From assembly GCA_035566895.1 (NCBI GenBank), contig DATMQA010000088.1, forward strand, positions 4,103 through 68,102: a DNA stretch of 64,000 nucleotides. The letters run 5' to 3'. Position 1 is the first letter of the stretch. Every line of letters starts with the position of its first letter. Below are positions 16,126 through 23,996 of the stretch, piece by piece. Position numbers and translations under genes: made by a program. Under the pieces are notes generated by a model, which was not told where the DNA came from, did not search any database, and saw only the letters and a program-made list of their open reading frames with translations. The stretch is from DATMQA01 sp035566895. Lineage in GTDB: Bacteria > Verrucomicrobiota > Verrucomicrobiia > Limisphaerales > UBA8199.

Positions 16126-17447
16126 GGCGTGCGATACGTGCGTGCCAGCCGGCCATTGGCTTCGTCGTCGCCCGCAATTTTTCCCGCCTCAGCGTCCCAG
16201 CGCAAACTGCGGCCTAACTCCATGGAAACGTTGGCGAGGATGCAGCAAGCGGTTGAGATATAGCCTTCTTCAATATCCGCAACCGGGCGTTGGCCGGATT
16301 TGCGGGCCTGGACAAAGTTCAAGAGGTTCCGCCGGTTTGCCGGCGCGGCAAACAACTCGGTTTCTTTGTGCTCGACGTCTTCCGGATATTTCTCGCGTTC
16401 CTCCACCGCTTTGACCCTCTCGGGCGAGCCGCCATCGTTTGGAATGTAGTCGTACGACCAGACACTGAGCTTCAAAGTGCCTTTCTCCCCGTAGTAGGTC
16501 ACCCCCCAGGGGTAGTCCGGTTCCGGGTTCCGGCCCCAATTGCGCTGGTTCCAAACGACCTGGACATCGCCATAATCGAAAAGCGCCGTCTGCGTGTCGT
16601 GCACGTTCAGGCTCGAGTGGCGGTCCCGCATCAAAATGCCGCCGGTCGAAGAAATGCTCCTGGGCCAGCGGAGCTCGAGGAACATTCGCGTCACATCGAA
16701 CAGGTGAACGCCCAGGTCACCGGTTTGGCCGTTGCTGAATTCGCGCGCATCACGCCAACTGCGTGGATGGATGCCCGGGTTGTAATCACGCCACGTCGCC
16801 GGCCCGACATACATCTCCCAATCCAGCGTGGAGGGAGGCGCGGTCGGCGCGGGGAAACTTTTTCTGCCGCCGTAATAGCTGTGGATATCCACATAGGCGA
16901 TCTTTCCGAGTTTGCCGCTCTTGATGTAGCGATCTCGCGCTTCAAGAATATGGGGAGTGCTGCGCCGTTCCAATCCCACCTGGACTGTGCGGTTATATTT
17001 TCGCGCCGCGGCAACCATCGCCTGGCCTTCGACGACGTCATAGCTGATCGGCTTTTGGACATAGACATCCGCTCCCGCCTTGACGGCATCGATCATCGGC
17101 AGGCAATGCCAGTGGTCGGGCGTGCCGATCAGCACGATTTCCGGCCGCTGGTCCGCCAGCAATTTGCGGTAGTCGCCAAACACCGGTGGCTTCTTTTTGG
17201 ATGGTTGGCGCCTGGCGACCAACTCCGCCGCGGCTTCCACCATTTTACGGTCCACATCGCACAGGCCGACGACTTCGATTGGCGCAACCTGGATTAGATG
17301 AAACAGATCGGTCTTTCCATACCACCCACAGCCGATCAGTGCGACGCGCAAAGGCTTTTCCTCCTCGGCGGCGAAGAGGCTTGTTTTCGCCGCCGCCAAA
17401 GCCAGCGCCCCGGCTCCGCTTGTTTTCAAGAAACTCCGTCTGGTCAT
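16095..17447 (-). CDS. Tat-exported Gfo/Idh/MocA-family oxidoreductase
   Basis: 450 residues. The N-terminus MTRRSFLKTSGAGALALAAA is a twin-arginine signal. A Rossmann NAD(P) fold follows with VALIGCGWYG (about residue 35). The sugar-dehydrogenase motif YVQKPISYD contains the expected Lys-Pro, and the second domain includes AYVDIHSYYGG. By family it oxidises or reduces a sugar or inositol-type substrate outside the cytoplasm with a bound nicotinamide cofactor. The substrate is not identifiable. The gene overlaps the TIGR03032-like gene downstream. About 140 bases upstream begins the repeat zone. Confidence 0.85.
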   Translation of the reverse strand: MTRRSFLKTSGAGALALAAAKTSLFAAEEEKPLRVALIGCGWYGKTDLFHLIQVAPIEVVGLCDVDRKMVEAAAELVARRQPSKKKPPVFGDYRKLLADQRPEIVLIGTPDHWHCLPMIDAVKAGADVYVQKPISYDVVEGQAMVAAARKYNRTVQVGLERRSTPHILEARDRYIKSGKLGKIAYVDIHSYYGGRKSFPAPTAPPSTLDWEMYVGPATWRDYNPGIHPRSWRDAREFSNGQTGDLGVHLFDVTRMFLELRWPRSISSTGGILMRDRHSSLNVHDTQTALFDYGDVQVVWNQRNWGRNPEPDYPWGVTYYGEKGTLKLSVWSYDYIPNDGGSPERVKAVEEREKYPEDVEHKETELFAAPANRRNLLNFVQARKSGQRPVADIEEGYISTACCILANVSMELGRSLRWDAEAGKIAGDDEANGRLARTYRTPWKHPTPGSV

Positions 17448-17582
17448 GTGTCAGCTCTTTCGTTTTGTTTTCGCAATGTTCGCTCCGAGACGGTCTCCCG
17501 GCAACGCCAAATGCGCATCGGGCGAGAAGGGATTCGGGTGTCACGTGGTCAGAGTGAAATGGCATGGAAACATCTCCCGAAA

Positions 17583-17700
17583 AAAAATTTAGTGTTAAGA
17601 AATGTTAAGGAGTGTTAAGAAGTGCTAAGGCCGCGATAGCGGGATGGGGTGGACGGGGCGGCGGCGAGGAGCGGGAAGGTGGCACGGGGAGCTGGGCTTC
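17583..17700. repeat. GTTAAGN tract and GC-rich flank of an interspersed repeat
   Basis: The tract contains several GTGTTAAGAA-like units, then a GC-rich segment. The same arrangement is seen again at 18908-19056 before the third copy of the 98-base unit. It therefore appears to be the left part of a larger duplicated element of about 220-250 bases. Confidence 0.6.
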
Positions 17701-17798
17701 ATGTTTGCTTGTACGGTTTTCTGTTTTCCGGGCCGCTCGCTGTTGGCGACAGTGGCCTCTACTATGTATTGTGCGACAAAGGTTGTCTGACGGCGGAC
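17701..17798. repeat. 98-base interspersed repeat, copy 1
   Basis: Begins ATGTTTGCTTGTACGG and ends TGTCTGACGGCGGAC. It is directly followed by copy 2 in the same orientation. A third copy is at 19057. All three are exactly 98 bases by alignment of their ends, and copy 1 is the most diverged. Confidence 0.8.
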
Positions 17799-17896
17799 AT
17801 GTTTGCTGGTACGAATTTCTGTTTTCGGGGCCGGCCGCAGTTGGCGACACTGCCCTCTACTATATATGGCGCGACGAAAGTAGTCTGACGGCGGAC
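17799..17896. repeat. 98-base interspersed repeat, copy 2
   Basis: Tandem with copy 1. It contains TTGGCGACACTGCCCTCTAC and ends AGTCTGACGGCGGAC. It abuts repeat B, so the two repeat families are joined here. Confidence 0.8.
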
Positions 17897-18106
17897 ATCG
17901 GAGCGCCAAGATTGTAGCAGCCGACGCCAGGAGGCTTTGATCTCTCGGCCAATGGACAAAGGATCAGAGCCTCCTGGCGTCTGGCTGCTACGGCAGGGGG
18001 TTAGTTGGCTTTTCCTTCCGGCAGGCGGAGCAGCGGACGAGTGGACTTGGTGAACGCGGAACCGCACCGGACCGAGGCGCGGCAAGGAGATGTGGGGCCG
18101 GTGTGG
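17896..18106. repeat. repeat B copy 1 (about 210 bases with internal hairpin)
   Basis: It starts with AGCGCCAAGATTGTAGCAGC. Inverted arms lie at 17914-17936 and 17968-17991 (GTAGCAGCCGACGCCAGGAG and its complement). A non-palindromic tail containing TTCCTTCCGGCAGGCGGAGC runs to GATGTGGGGCC. A second full copy lies at 19372-19582. Single arms of the hairpin occur at 43021 and 51195. Confidence 0.8.
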
Positions 18107-18189
18107 CGCAGGAGATCGAGGATCCGGAAGTGAAGATGAGTGTGTGGCGGCGCCGCCGAGCCTCCAAAATTGCCGGGGCCAGCAATGCG

Positions 18190-18320
18190 GCGGATCGACG
18201 CGAGCTGCGGGAACACACCGATCTTCCCTTAACTGCGTTGGGCTCCGGCAGCGATTACGCGAGTTTTTTGGATTTCCTGGGCATCCCCTGCGTGAGCCTC
18301 GATTTCGCTGACGAGAGCAA
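18190..18320 (+). pseudogene. remnant of an M28-type (PSMA-like) peptidase
   Basis: The plus-strand frame reads DLPLTALGSGSDYASFLDFL then GIPCVSLDF. This matches the block of glutamate-carboxypeptidase-II-like M28 peptidases in which GSGSDY and FLxxLGIP are characteristic. Only about 40 residues of homology remain, with no metal-binding half. The homology ends abruptly at about 18320, where a different frame carrying RCC1 repeats begins. It is a dead fragment next to repeat B. Confidence 0.65.
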
Positions 18321-18905
18321 CGATGCGGCAGCTCGTGGGCCACAGGTGATGAGTATGTCGGTGCCCTAGGCGACGGGAAGACCAACGGCTATACGAACGC
18401 CTGGGAGATGGTCGTAGCCAGCGGTGTCACGGCGGTTGCGGCCGGGAGCCGCCATAGTCTGTTCCTCGAATCCGACGGCAGCCTCTGGGGCATGGGCGAC
18501 GGTACCACCACGGACCGGCTCACTCCGGAGCAGATTCTGTCGAGCGGCGTGGTCGCGGTCGCGGCCGGGCATGGGCACAGTCTTTTCCTCAAGTCTGACG
18601 GCAGCCTTTGGGGGATGGGCGAAAACGGGTTCGGTCAGTTGGGCGACGGCACGTACACGAGCCGTCCGACACCGGTAACGATTGTCCCGCCGCCGCCGCC
18701 CACGATCACTAGCATTAGCCTGGCGGGGACGAATATGGTCATCGTGTGGCCGGCGAACCAGTGCGGTTTCACGTTGCAATGCGCCTCGAATCTGGAGCCG
18801 CAGGTAACTTGGAGCAACGTTTCCGCTGGAGTGGTCGTCAGCAACCAATACGTAGTGACCAATTCCATCTCCGTCCCGCGGATGTTCTATCGGCTGGCCG
18901 AATAG
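18321..18905 (+). pseudogene. 3' remnant of an RCC1-repeat secreted protein
   Basis: The open frame continues upstream of the ATG at 18408 to the junction, reading SSWATGDEYVGALGDG, a partial RCC1 blade. Two full blades follow (VTAVAAGSRHSLFLESDGSL, VVAVAAGHGHSLFLKSDGSL) with WGMGENGFGQLGDG. Then comes a proline hinge (PPPPPT) and a C-terminal beta module ending VPRMFYRLAE. There is no start region, signal peptide or complete propeller. It is the tail of a large exported RCC1 protein joined to the M28 fragment by deletion. Confidence 0.7.
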
Positions 18906-18907
18906 CT

Positions 18908-19056
18908 GGGAAAAAATTAGTGTCAAAAAAGCTTAGAAACCGCTAAAAAGGTTAAAGCTGATGGCGGCTTAATGGATGGGGGCGGCGGCGGGCAGAGCGG
19001 CGAGGCTGCGGCGAGGGAGTGTGGGTGCCCGGGGTGGTATGGAGGGTTGGGCTTTC
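18908..19056. repeat. second copy of the left flank of the 98-base repeat
   Basis: It starts AAAAAATTAGTGTCAAAAAA and continues with a GC-rich stretch matching 17583-17700 in order. It immediately precedes copy 3 of the 98-base unit. Confidence 0.6.
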
Positions 19057-19154
19057 ATCTTTGCTGATACGAATTTCTATCTTCGGGGCTGGCCGCGGTT
19101 GGCGACACTGCCCTCTACTTTATATGGCGCGACGATAGTAGTCTGACGGCGGAC
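19057..19154. repeat. 98-base interspersed repeat, copy 3
   Basis: Same ends and same length as copies 1 and 2. It is closer to copy 2, sharing TTGGCGACACTGCCCTCTAC. About 220 bases of unassigned DNA separate it from repeat B copy 2. Confidence 0.8.
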
Positions 19155-19371
19155 AGGGCCGCCGGGATGATATTATCTGCCCAGACTGGAGCACGTTTTT
19201 TATCAGGCCGACGCGGTGGTGCATTGGGAGATGAGCGTTGCTCACCGCGATACCGGCTGGCTCACGCGGACGTTTCATTGCCCTTTTCGTGAGATATGGT
19301 GCACACGGGCGCGCGCTGCACGAAGAGCAAGGACCCGGCCGCATCAATGGTGCGGCGTCCGATCAAAAGGA

Positions 19372-19582
19372 CCATCGAAGCGCCAAGATCGTAGCAGCCG
19401 ACGCCAGGAGGCTCTGATCATTTGTTCGATTGACCGAGAGATCAGAGCCTCCTGGCGTCGGCTGCGACGGGAGGGGGGTGGTTGGCTTTTCCTTCCGGCA
19501 GACGGAGCAGGAGGCGAGTGGACCTGGTGAACGCGGAACCGGACCGGGCCGAGGTGCGGCAAGGAGATGTGGGGCCGGGGTG
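19372..19582. repeat. repeat B copy 2
   Basis: It matches 17896-18106 along its length. Hairpin arms lie at 19391-19413 and 19446-19468 with a loop of 32 bases. It ends ten bases before the stop codon of the gamma-glutamyltranspeptidase gene, so it could act as that gene's 3' hairpin. Confidence 0.8.
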
Positions 19583-19591
19583 GTTACCGGA

Positions 19592-21316
19592 TTACCAGGC
19601 GAGCGCAGCACCGTTCGCGCGCGGATCGGCTGCGCTGAGAAAGCCGTGGCCGTCGGGCGCGAGGCCGACTGCTTGCGTCGCCCCAAACCATTTGATCGGG
19701 CGCACGATGTGACCGCGTGTCGCGAGGTCGAACTGGACCGCGGGATTCAGTGCCTCCTCGACCTTCAGTTCGTCCGGCCTCCATTGGTGATGAAATTTCG
19801 GCTGGTTGATCGCGGTCTGAGCATCCATACCCAAATCCAAAACATTGACGATGCTCAACAGCGTTTGACTGATGATGGTAGGGCCGCCCGCCGCACCGAG
19901 CGCCAGGATGGGTTGCCGACCCTTCAGGACGATGGTCGGACTCATGCTGGAGAGCGGACGTTTCCCAGGCGCGATCGCGTTAGCTTCACCGCCAACCAGG
20001 CCAAAGTAATTGGGGACCCCCGGTTGAGCGGAGAAGTCATCCATCTGGTTGTTCATGACGACGCCCGTGCCGGGAATGACGACCTTGGACCCAAAATGAG
20101 TGTTGATGGTGGTGGTCAGCGCTACCCAAGTTCCTCCCGCATCCACGGTTGACAGATGTGTAGTGTGTTTTGAAAACAGGTCGATTTCGGAATCGGAGGG
20201 TGTGCCGTGGCCGTGCACCGGCGTCGCGTGCTTCAAATCGATTCTCGCGGCGCGAGCGCGGGCGTAATCCTTGCTCATGAGACCACGCGGCACTTTGACA
20301 AAATCCGGATCGCCCAGCCAAAAGGCGCGGTCGGCAAACACCAGCTTCATCGATTCGGCGATGAAGTGGTCTCGGTCGGCCTCCGTGAAGTTCGAAATAT
20401 TGTGACTTTCCAGCATGTTCAGCGCTTCAAGGATATGGACCCCGCCGGAACTGGGCGGCGGAAACGAAATCACCGTGTAGCCACGATACACGGTGGAGAC
20501 CGGCGCACGCAGCACCGGACGATAACCCTTGAGGTCCGCAGTGGTAACCAGGCCATGATTCTCCTTCATCCACTTTTCCACCGCTTGAGCAAACGGCCCA
20601 TCGTAAAACCATTCCAGGCCGTGTTCCGCGATAGCGCGATAGGTTCGCGCGAGGTCGGTTTGCCGCAGGATTTCGCCTTCTCCCCATGGAGTGCCATCGG
20701 GCTTGACAAAAACGGCTCGGGCAGCGGGATACTTCGCCAGGTCGGCGGCGTTTTCTCGAAGGTGCGTGGCGTATTGCTTGTCGATCCGAAAACCCGTCTC
20801 GGCCATTTCAGCGGCAGCCAGAAGATGTTCCTTGAGCGGGATTTTGCCCCAGGATTTCACGGCCAGAGCATACGCGGCCAAGGCGCCAGGCGTAGCGATG
20901 GCCAACGCACCAGTTTCGCTAAGGCCCGGAATAACTTTGCGTTTGTGCAGCAGGCTTCGTTTGCTCAGATACATGTCGTGCGTGGCGGCAGCGGGGGAGG
21001 TCTCGCGACCATCAACGCAGACGATCTCGCCGCTGGCAAGGCGGACGAGAATGAAACAGCCGCCGCCGATACCTGAATTGTATCCGTTAACGACACCGAG
21101 CGTCAGGGCGGCGGCAATTGCGGCATCGACCGCGTTGCCCCCCTTCTTCATGGCGTCAATGCCGGCCTGGCTGGCAATGCCGTCCACCGTAGCCACCGCG
21201 CCGTGAGGACCTACGGCTGGTTGAGCAGGGGCGCAGAAGGAAAACAAGACTACCAGGACCGCGAGCTCGCGCAGATGTCTGACCGTGCGGGTCATATGGA
21301 TTCCATTTGTTTTCAT
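19592..21316 (-). CDS. ggt: gamma-glutamyltranspeptidase
   Basis: 574 residues, the usual length. The ATG at 21316 has GAGAGGA seven bases upstream, followed by a signal peptide (hydrophobic core LAVLVVLFSF). The large-subunit landmarks GGNAVDAAIA, NSGIGGGCF and DGRETSP are present. The autocatalytic and nucleophilic threonine is Thr385 in KHTTHLSTVD. Small-subunit glycine motifs are GVVMNNQMDDFS, KRPLSSMSPTI and LGAAGGPTI. By family it is made as one chain, cleaves itself before Thr385 and hydrolyses or transfers the gamma-glutamyl group of glutathione in the periplasm. All key residues are intact, so it should be active. Confidence 0.93.
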   Translation of the reverse strand: MKTNGIHMTRTVRHLRELAVLVVLFSFCAPAQPAVGPHGAVATVDGIASQAGIDAMKKGGNAVDAAIAAALTLGVVNGYNSGIGGGCFILVRLASGEIVCVDGRETSPAAATHDMYLSKRSLLHKRKVIPGLSETGALAIATPGALAAYALAVKSWGKIPLKEHLLAAAEMAETGFRIDKQYATHLRENAADLAKYPAARAVFVKPDGTPWGEGEILRQTDLARTYRAIAEHGLEWFYDGPFAQAVEKWMKENHGLVTTADLKGYRPVLRAPVSTVYRGYTVISFPPPSSGGVHILEALNMLESHNISNFTEADRDHFIAESMKLVFADRAFWLGDPDFVKVPRGLMSKDYARARAARIDLKHATPVHGHGTPSDSEIDLFSKHTTHLSTVDAGGTWVALTTTINTHFGSKVVIPGTGVVMNNQMDDFSAQPGVPNYFGLVGGEANAIAPGKRPLSSMSPTIVLKGRQPILALGAAGGPTIISQTLLSIVNVLDLGMDAQTAINQPKFHHQWRPDELKVEEALNPAVQFDLATRGHIVRPIKWFGATQAVGLAPDGHGFLSAADPRANGAALAW

Positions 21317-21528
21317 TCCGGTCCTCTCATTCGAGGAGTTGGGTCTCCTAATCGCAGGCGAGATAAAGCGTTGCGGTTCTCGGACATCAACGACTCCTAT
21401 CAGTTCAGCCGGCCCCAGAAAAGGAATTTACCGGTGTGCCGGTTTCGTAGGTATGGGAGTTCTTCCCGCCCGCGATTCTCCATCCCGTGAGCTCGTTTCA
21501 TCGTGGCTTCAGTTCACCTTGGTCCCAA

Positions 21529-21605
21529 TGGCGCGTCCGGCAGGACTTGAACCTGCAACCTTCTGATCCGAAGTCAGAAGCTCTATCCAATTGAGCTACG
21601 GACGC
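21529..21605 (-). tRNA. tRNA-Arg (anticodon TCG)
   Basis: The minus strand folds as a complete cloverleaf. The acceptor stem GCGTCCG pairs with CGGACGC, the D-arm contains GCTC/GAGC, the anticodon stem TCTGA/TCAGA encloses loop CTTCGGA, and the T-arm is GCAGG-TTCAAGT-CCTGC. Discriminator G and an encoded CCA end follow. Anticodon TCG reads CGA arginine codons. Confidence 0.95.
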
Positions 21606-22076
21606 ACGATTGTCGTTGAATGCTACGCTATCCTGACCAAGCACGAAGTCAACGCTGCATCGTTTCGGAGGCGTGACCAGTGACAAGTGGCGAGTGAGAG
21701 GCTTCTCGCTCGCGCGGTGCTTCTCCCTAAGTGCCTCGCGCCGGGAAGGTTGTACCTGGCTTTCTTGACAACCCGGCGAGTTATGGGATTGGTGGTACAG
21801 CAGTTGAAGCAGCCTAAGTTGGCTTTCCTTCCTGAAGGCCAATGCGGGGGACCCAAAGTCCTCGAACAGGTGTTTGGGGAAGGGGCGAAAGGCCGCGGGT
21901 AACCGCGGTTAAGGTCACTTCCTGGACCGAGCCCGTCAGCTAACCTCGCCGGCAATGGGAAGGGCGATCCTCTAGGGTCCCGCTCGGGCGGGTTCCCACG
22001 TTCACCCAGTCAAGAAAGCGCGCTGCGCCTTGCGCGGCGATACCGCAGCGGTGTGCAGCCACATCGGAGAATCGGT
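21606..22076. other. intergenic stretch, no gene seen
   Basis: About 470 bases between tRNA-Arg and the SPFH gene, holding only short frames without ribosome-binding sites. Apart from the candidate tRNA promoter nothing is recognisable. The promoter of the SPFH gene should lie near its right end. Confidence 0.4.
21625..21652 (-). promoter_or_regulatory. candidate sigma-70 promoter of tRNA-Arg
   Basis: On the minus strand a TTGACT box is followed after 16 bases by TAGCGT, about 20 bases before the mature tRNA 5' end. The -35 is near consensus and the -10 is weak. Confidence 0.4.
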
Positions 22077-23924
22077 ATGAATACAATGATTCTATTTGGA
22101 ACACTCGGGCCCGTGGAACTCGGGCTGGCGGTAATCGTGATGCTGGGTTTGCTATCGATCGGACCGCTGGTGCTCGGCGCGGTATTAATCCGCGAGCGCC
22201 AGGTCGGGATCGTGGTGAAGAAGTTTGGCGGCCGGGGGTTACCGCCGGGGCGATTGGTTGCCCTGGCCGGCGAATCCGGCTACCAGGCCGACACCCTCGC
22301 GCCGGGCCTGCACTTCGGATATTTCCGGTGGCAATACCGGATTCTGAAGATGCCGGTGACGGTCGTGTCGCAAGGCGAGATCGCGCTGGTGGTGGCCGCT
22401 GATGGGGCTTCGATTCCATCGGAACGCATCCTGGGCAAAGTGGTCGATTGCGACAACTTCCAGGACGCGCGGAAGTTCCTGGTCAACGGCGGCGAGAAAG
22501 GGCGCCAATTGGGCGTCCTCACCGCGGGCACGTACCGGATCAACCGGGCGTTGTTCACGGTGATCACCTCGGACACGGCGCAGGACCACGGCATGCTGGG
22601 CTCGCAACTGCGGTTGCACCAGATCGAGCCGGACATGGTGGGGATTGTGACCGCCATGGACGGCCAGCCGATTGAGGCCGGCGAAATCGCAGGGCCGGTG
22701 ATTGCCGGCCACCAAAACTTCCAGAACACGCAAGCGTTTCTGGACGGCGGCGGCCGGCGCGGATTGCAGGACCAAATCCTGTTGTCCGGCACCTGGAACC
22801 TCAATCCGTGGTTCGTGCAGGTCGAGCAGGTGCCGATGGTGCAGATCCCGATCGGCTACGTCGGCGTCGTCATCTCGTATGTGGGCAAAGCCCACGTCGA
22901 TGTGAGCGGCATCGAGTTCAAGCACGGCGACCTGGTCGAGACCGGCCACAAAGGTGTGTGGGTGACCCCGCTTTACCCGGGGAAGCATCCGATCAACACC
23001 CGCGTGATGAAAGTCGAGCTGGTACCGACGACCAACATCGTGCTCAACTGGGCGGCCCGCACCGAGACGCATAAGTACGACGAGAAACTCTCGTCCATCA
23101 CGGTGCGGTCGAAGGACGGGTTCGCCTTCAGCCTGGACGTGTCGCAGATCATCCACGTCGGCGCGTTGGACGCGCCGAAGGTGATCTCGCGCGTCGGCTC
23201 GATGCAAAACCTGGTCGATCACGTCTTGCAGCCGATTGTGGGAAATTACTTCCGCAATTCGGCGCAGGACTACACGGTGCTCGACTTCCTCGGGGCGCGC
23301 AGCCAGCGCCAGGTGGAAGCGGCCGAGCACATCCGGGCGGCGTTGTCCGCCTATGATGTGCAGGCCATCGACACGCTGATCGGCGACATCAATCCGCCGG
23401 CGCAACTGATGCAAACGCAGACGGACCGGAAAATCGCCGAAGAACAGCGCAAAACCTACGAGGTACAGGAAGCGGCGCAGGTGCAGCGCCAGCAACTCGT
23501 GCGACAGACCTCGCTGGCGGATATCCAGCATGAGGTGGTCGGCGCCGAGCAAGGCGTGAGCATCGCCGAACTGCACGCGAACGCGCAGGTGAAACAGGCG
23601 ACCGGTGAAGCCGAGTCAGTGCGCTTACGGGCGCACGGCGAGGCGGAGGCCATTCGGGCCACCGGCCAGGCCAAGGCCGAGGCCTACCGGGCCGGCGTTG
23701 AAGCGCTGGGCCCGCAGGCCTACACGACGATGCAGCTCATGCAAATCGTCGGCGACCGACAGGTACGGATCGTGCCGGACGTTGCCGTCAACGGCGCCAA
23801 CGCGAGTCCTGGTCTCGTGGACGGGCTGCTCGGACTGATGGTCCGCAGCCAGGCCAACGGGGAAGGGCGCAGCGCGAAGGCCGAAGTGCCAGGCGCCGAA
23901 GCGGTGCTGCCGCGCGCGAACTAA
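22077..23924 (+). CDS. SPFH/band-7 (flotillin-like) membrane protein
   Basis: The ATG at 22077 has GGAGA about 8 bases upstream. 615 residues. An N-terminal hydrophobic helix (about 10-38, LAVIVMLGLLSIGPLVLGAV) anchors the protein. Two consecutive band-7-type beta/alpha domains follow (about 45-220 and 240-400), the second containing VRSKDGFAFSLDVSQII. From about 440 to 560 an Ala/Glu/Gln-rich coiled coil (AEEQRKTYEVQEAAQVQRQ) resembles flotillin tails. By family such proteins oligomerise into membrane microdomain scaffolds. The partner is unknown. The gene is followed by a strong terminator. Confidence 0.85.
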   Translation: MNTMILFGTLGPVELGLAVIVMLGLLSIGPLVLGAVLIRERQVGIVVKKFGGRGLPPGRLVALAGESGYQADTLAPGLHFGYFRWQYRILKMPVTVVSQGEIALVVAADGASIPSERILGKVVDCDNFQDARKFLVNGGEKGRQLGVLTAGTYRINRALFTVITSDTAQDHGMLGSQLRLHQIEPDMVGIVTAMDGQPIEAGEIAGPVIAGHQNFQNTQAFLDGGGRRGLQDQILLSGTWNLNPWFVQVEQVPMVQIPIGYVGVVISYVGKAHVDVSGIEFKHGDLVETGHKGVWVTPLYPGKHPINTRVMKVELVPTTNIVLNWAARTETHKYDEKLSSITVRSKDGFAFSLDVSQIIHVGALDAPKVISRVGSMQNLVDHVLQPIVGNYFRNSAQDYTVLDFLGARSQRQVEAAEHIRAALSAYDVQAIDTLIGDINPPAQLMQTQTDRKIAEEQRKTYEVQEAAQVQRQQLVRQTSLADIQHEVVGAEQGVSIAELHANAQVKQATGEAESVRLRAHGEAEAIRATGQAKAEAYRAGVEALGPQAYTTMQLMQIVGDRQVRIVPDVAVNGANASPGLVDGLLGLMVRSQANGEGRSAKAEVPGAEAVLPRAN

Positions 23925-23957
23925 GCCAGGAGCCGGGGACATTGGGGAAGAACAAGT

Positions 23958-23996
23958 GGAGTGCGTCCGAAAGGGCGCACTCCATCGTTTTATTTC
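23958..23996 (+). terminator. rho-independent terminator, possibly bidirectional
   Basis: GGAGTGCGTCC, a GAAA tetraloop, then GGGCGCACTCC forms an 11-pair stem with one G-T pair. It is followed by ATCGTTTTATTT. It lies just after the SPFH gene and immediately beyond the stop of the convergent hydrolase gene. Confidence 0.8.

Noticed and set aside
17762..18385. Minus-strand frame of 207 codons over the repeat zone
   Set aside because: It runs through the 98-base repeat and repeat B. The recurring phrase CPPSDYFRRAIYSRG is only translated repeat DNA.
22239..23576. Minus-strand frame of 445 codons
   Set aside because: It is antisense to the SPFH gene, His/Arg/Val-rich, with no recognisable domain.
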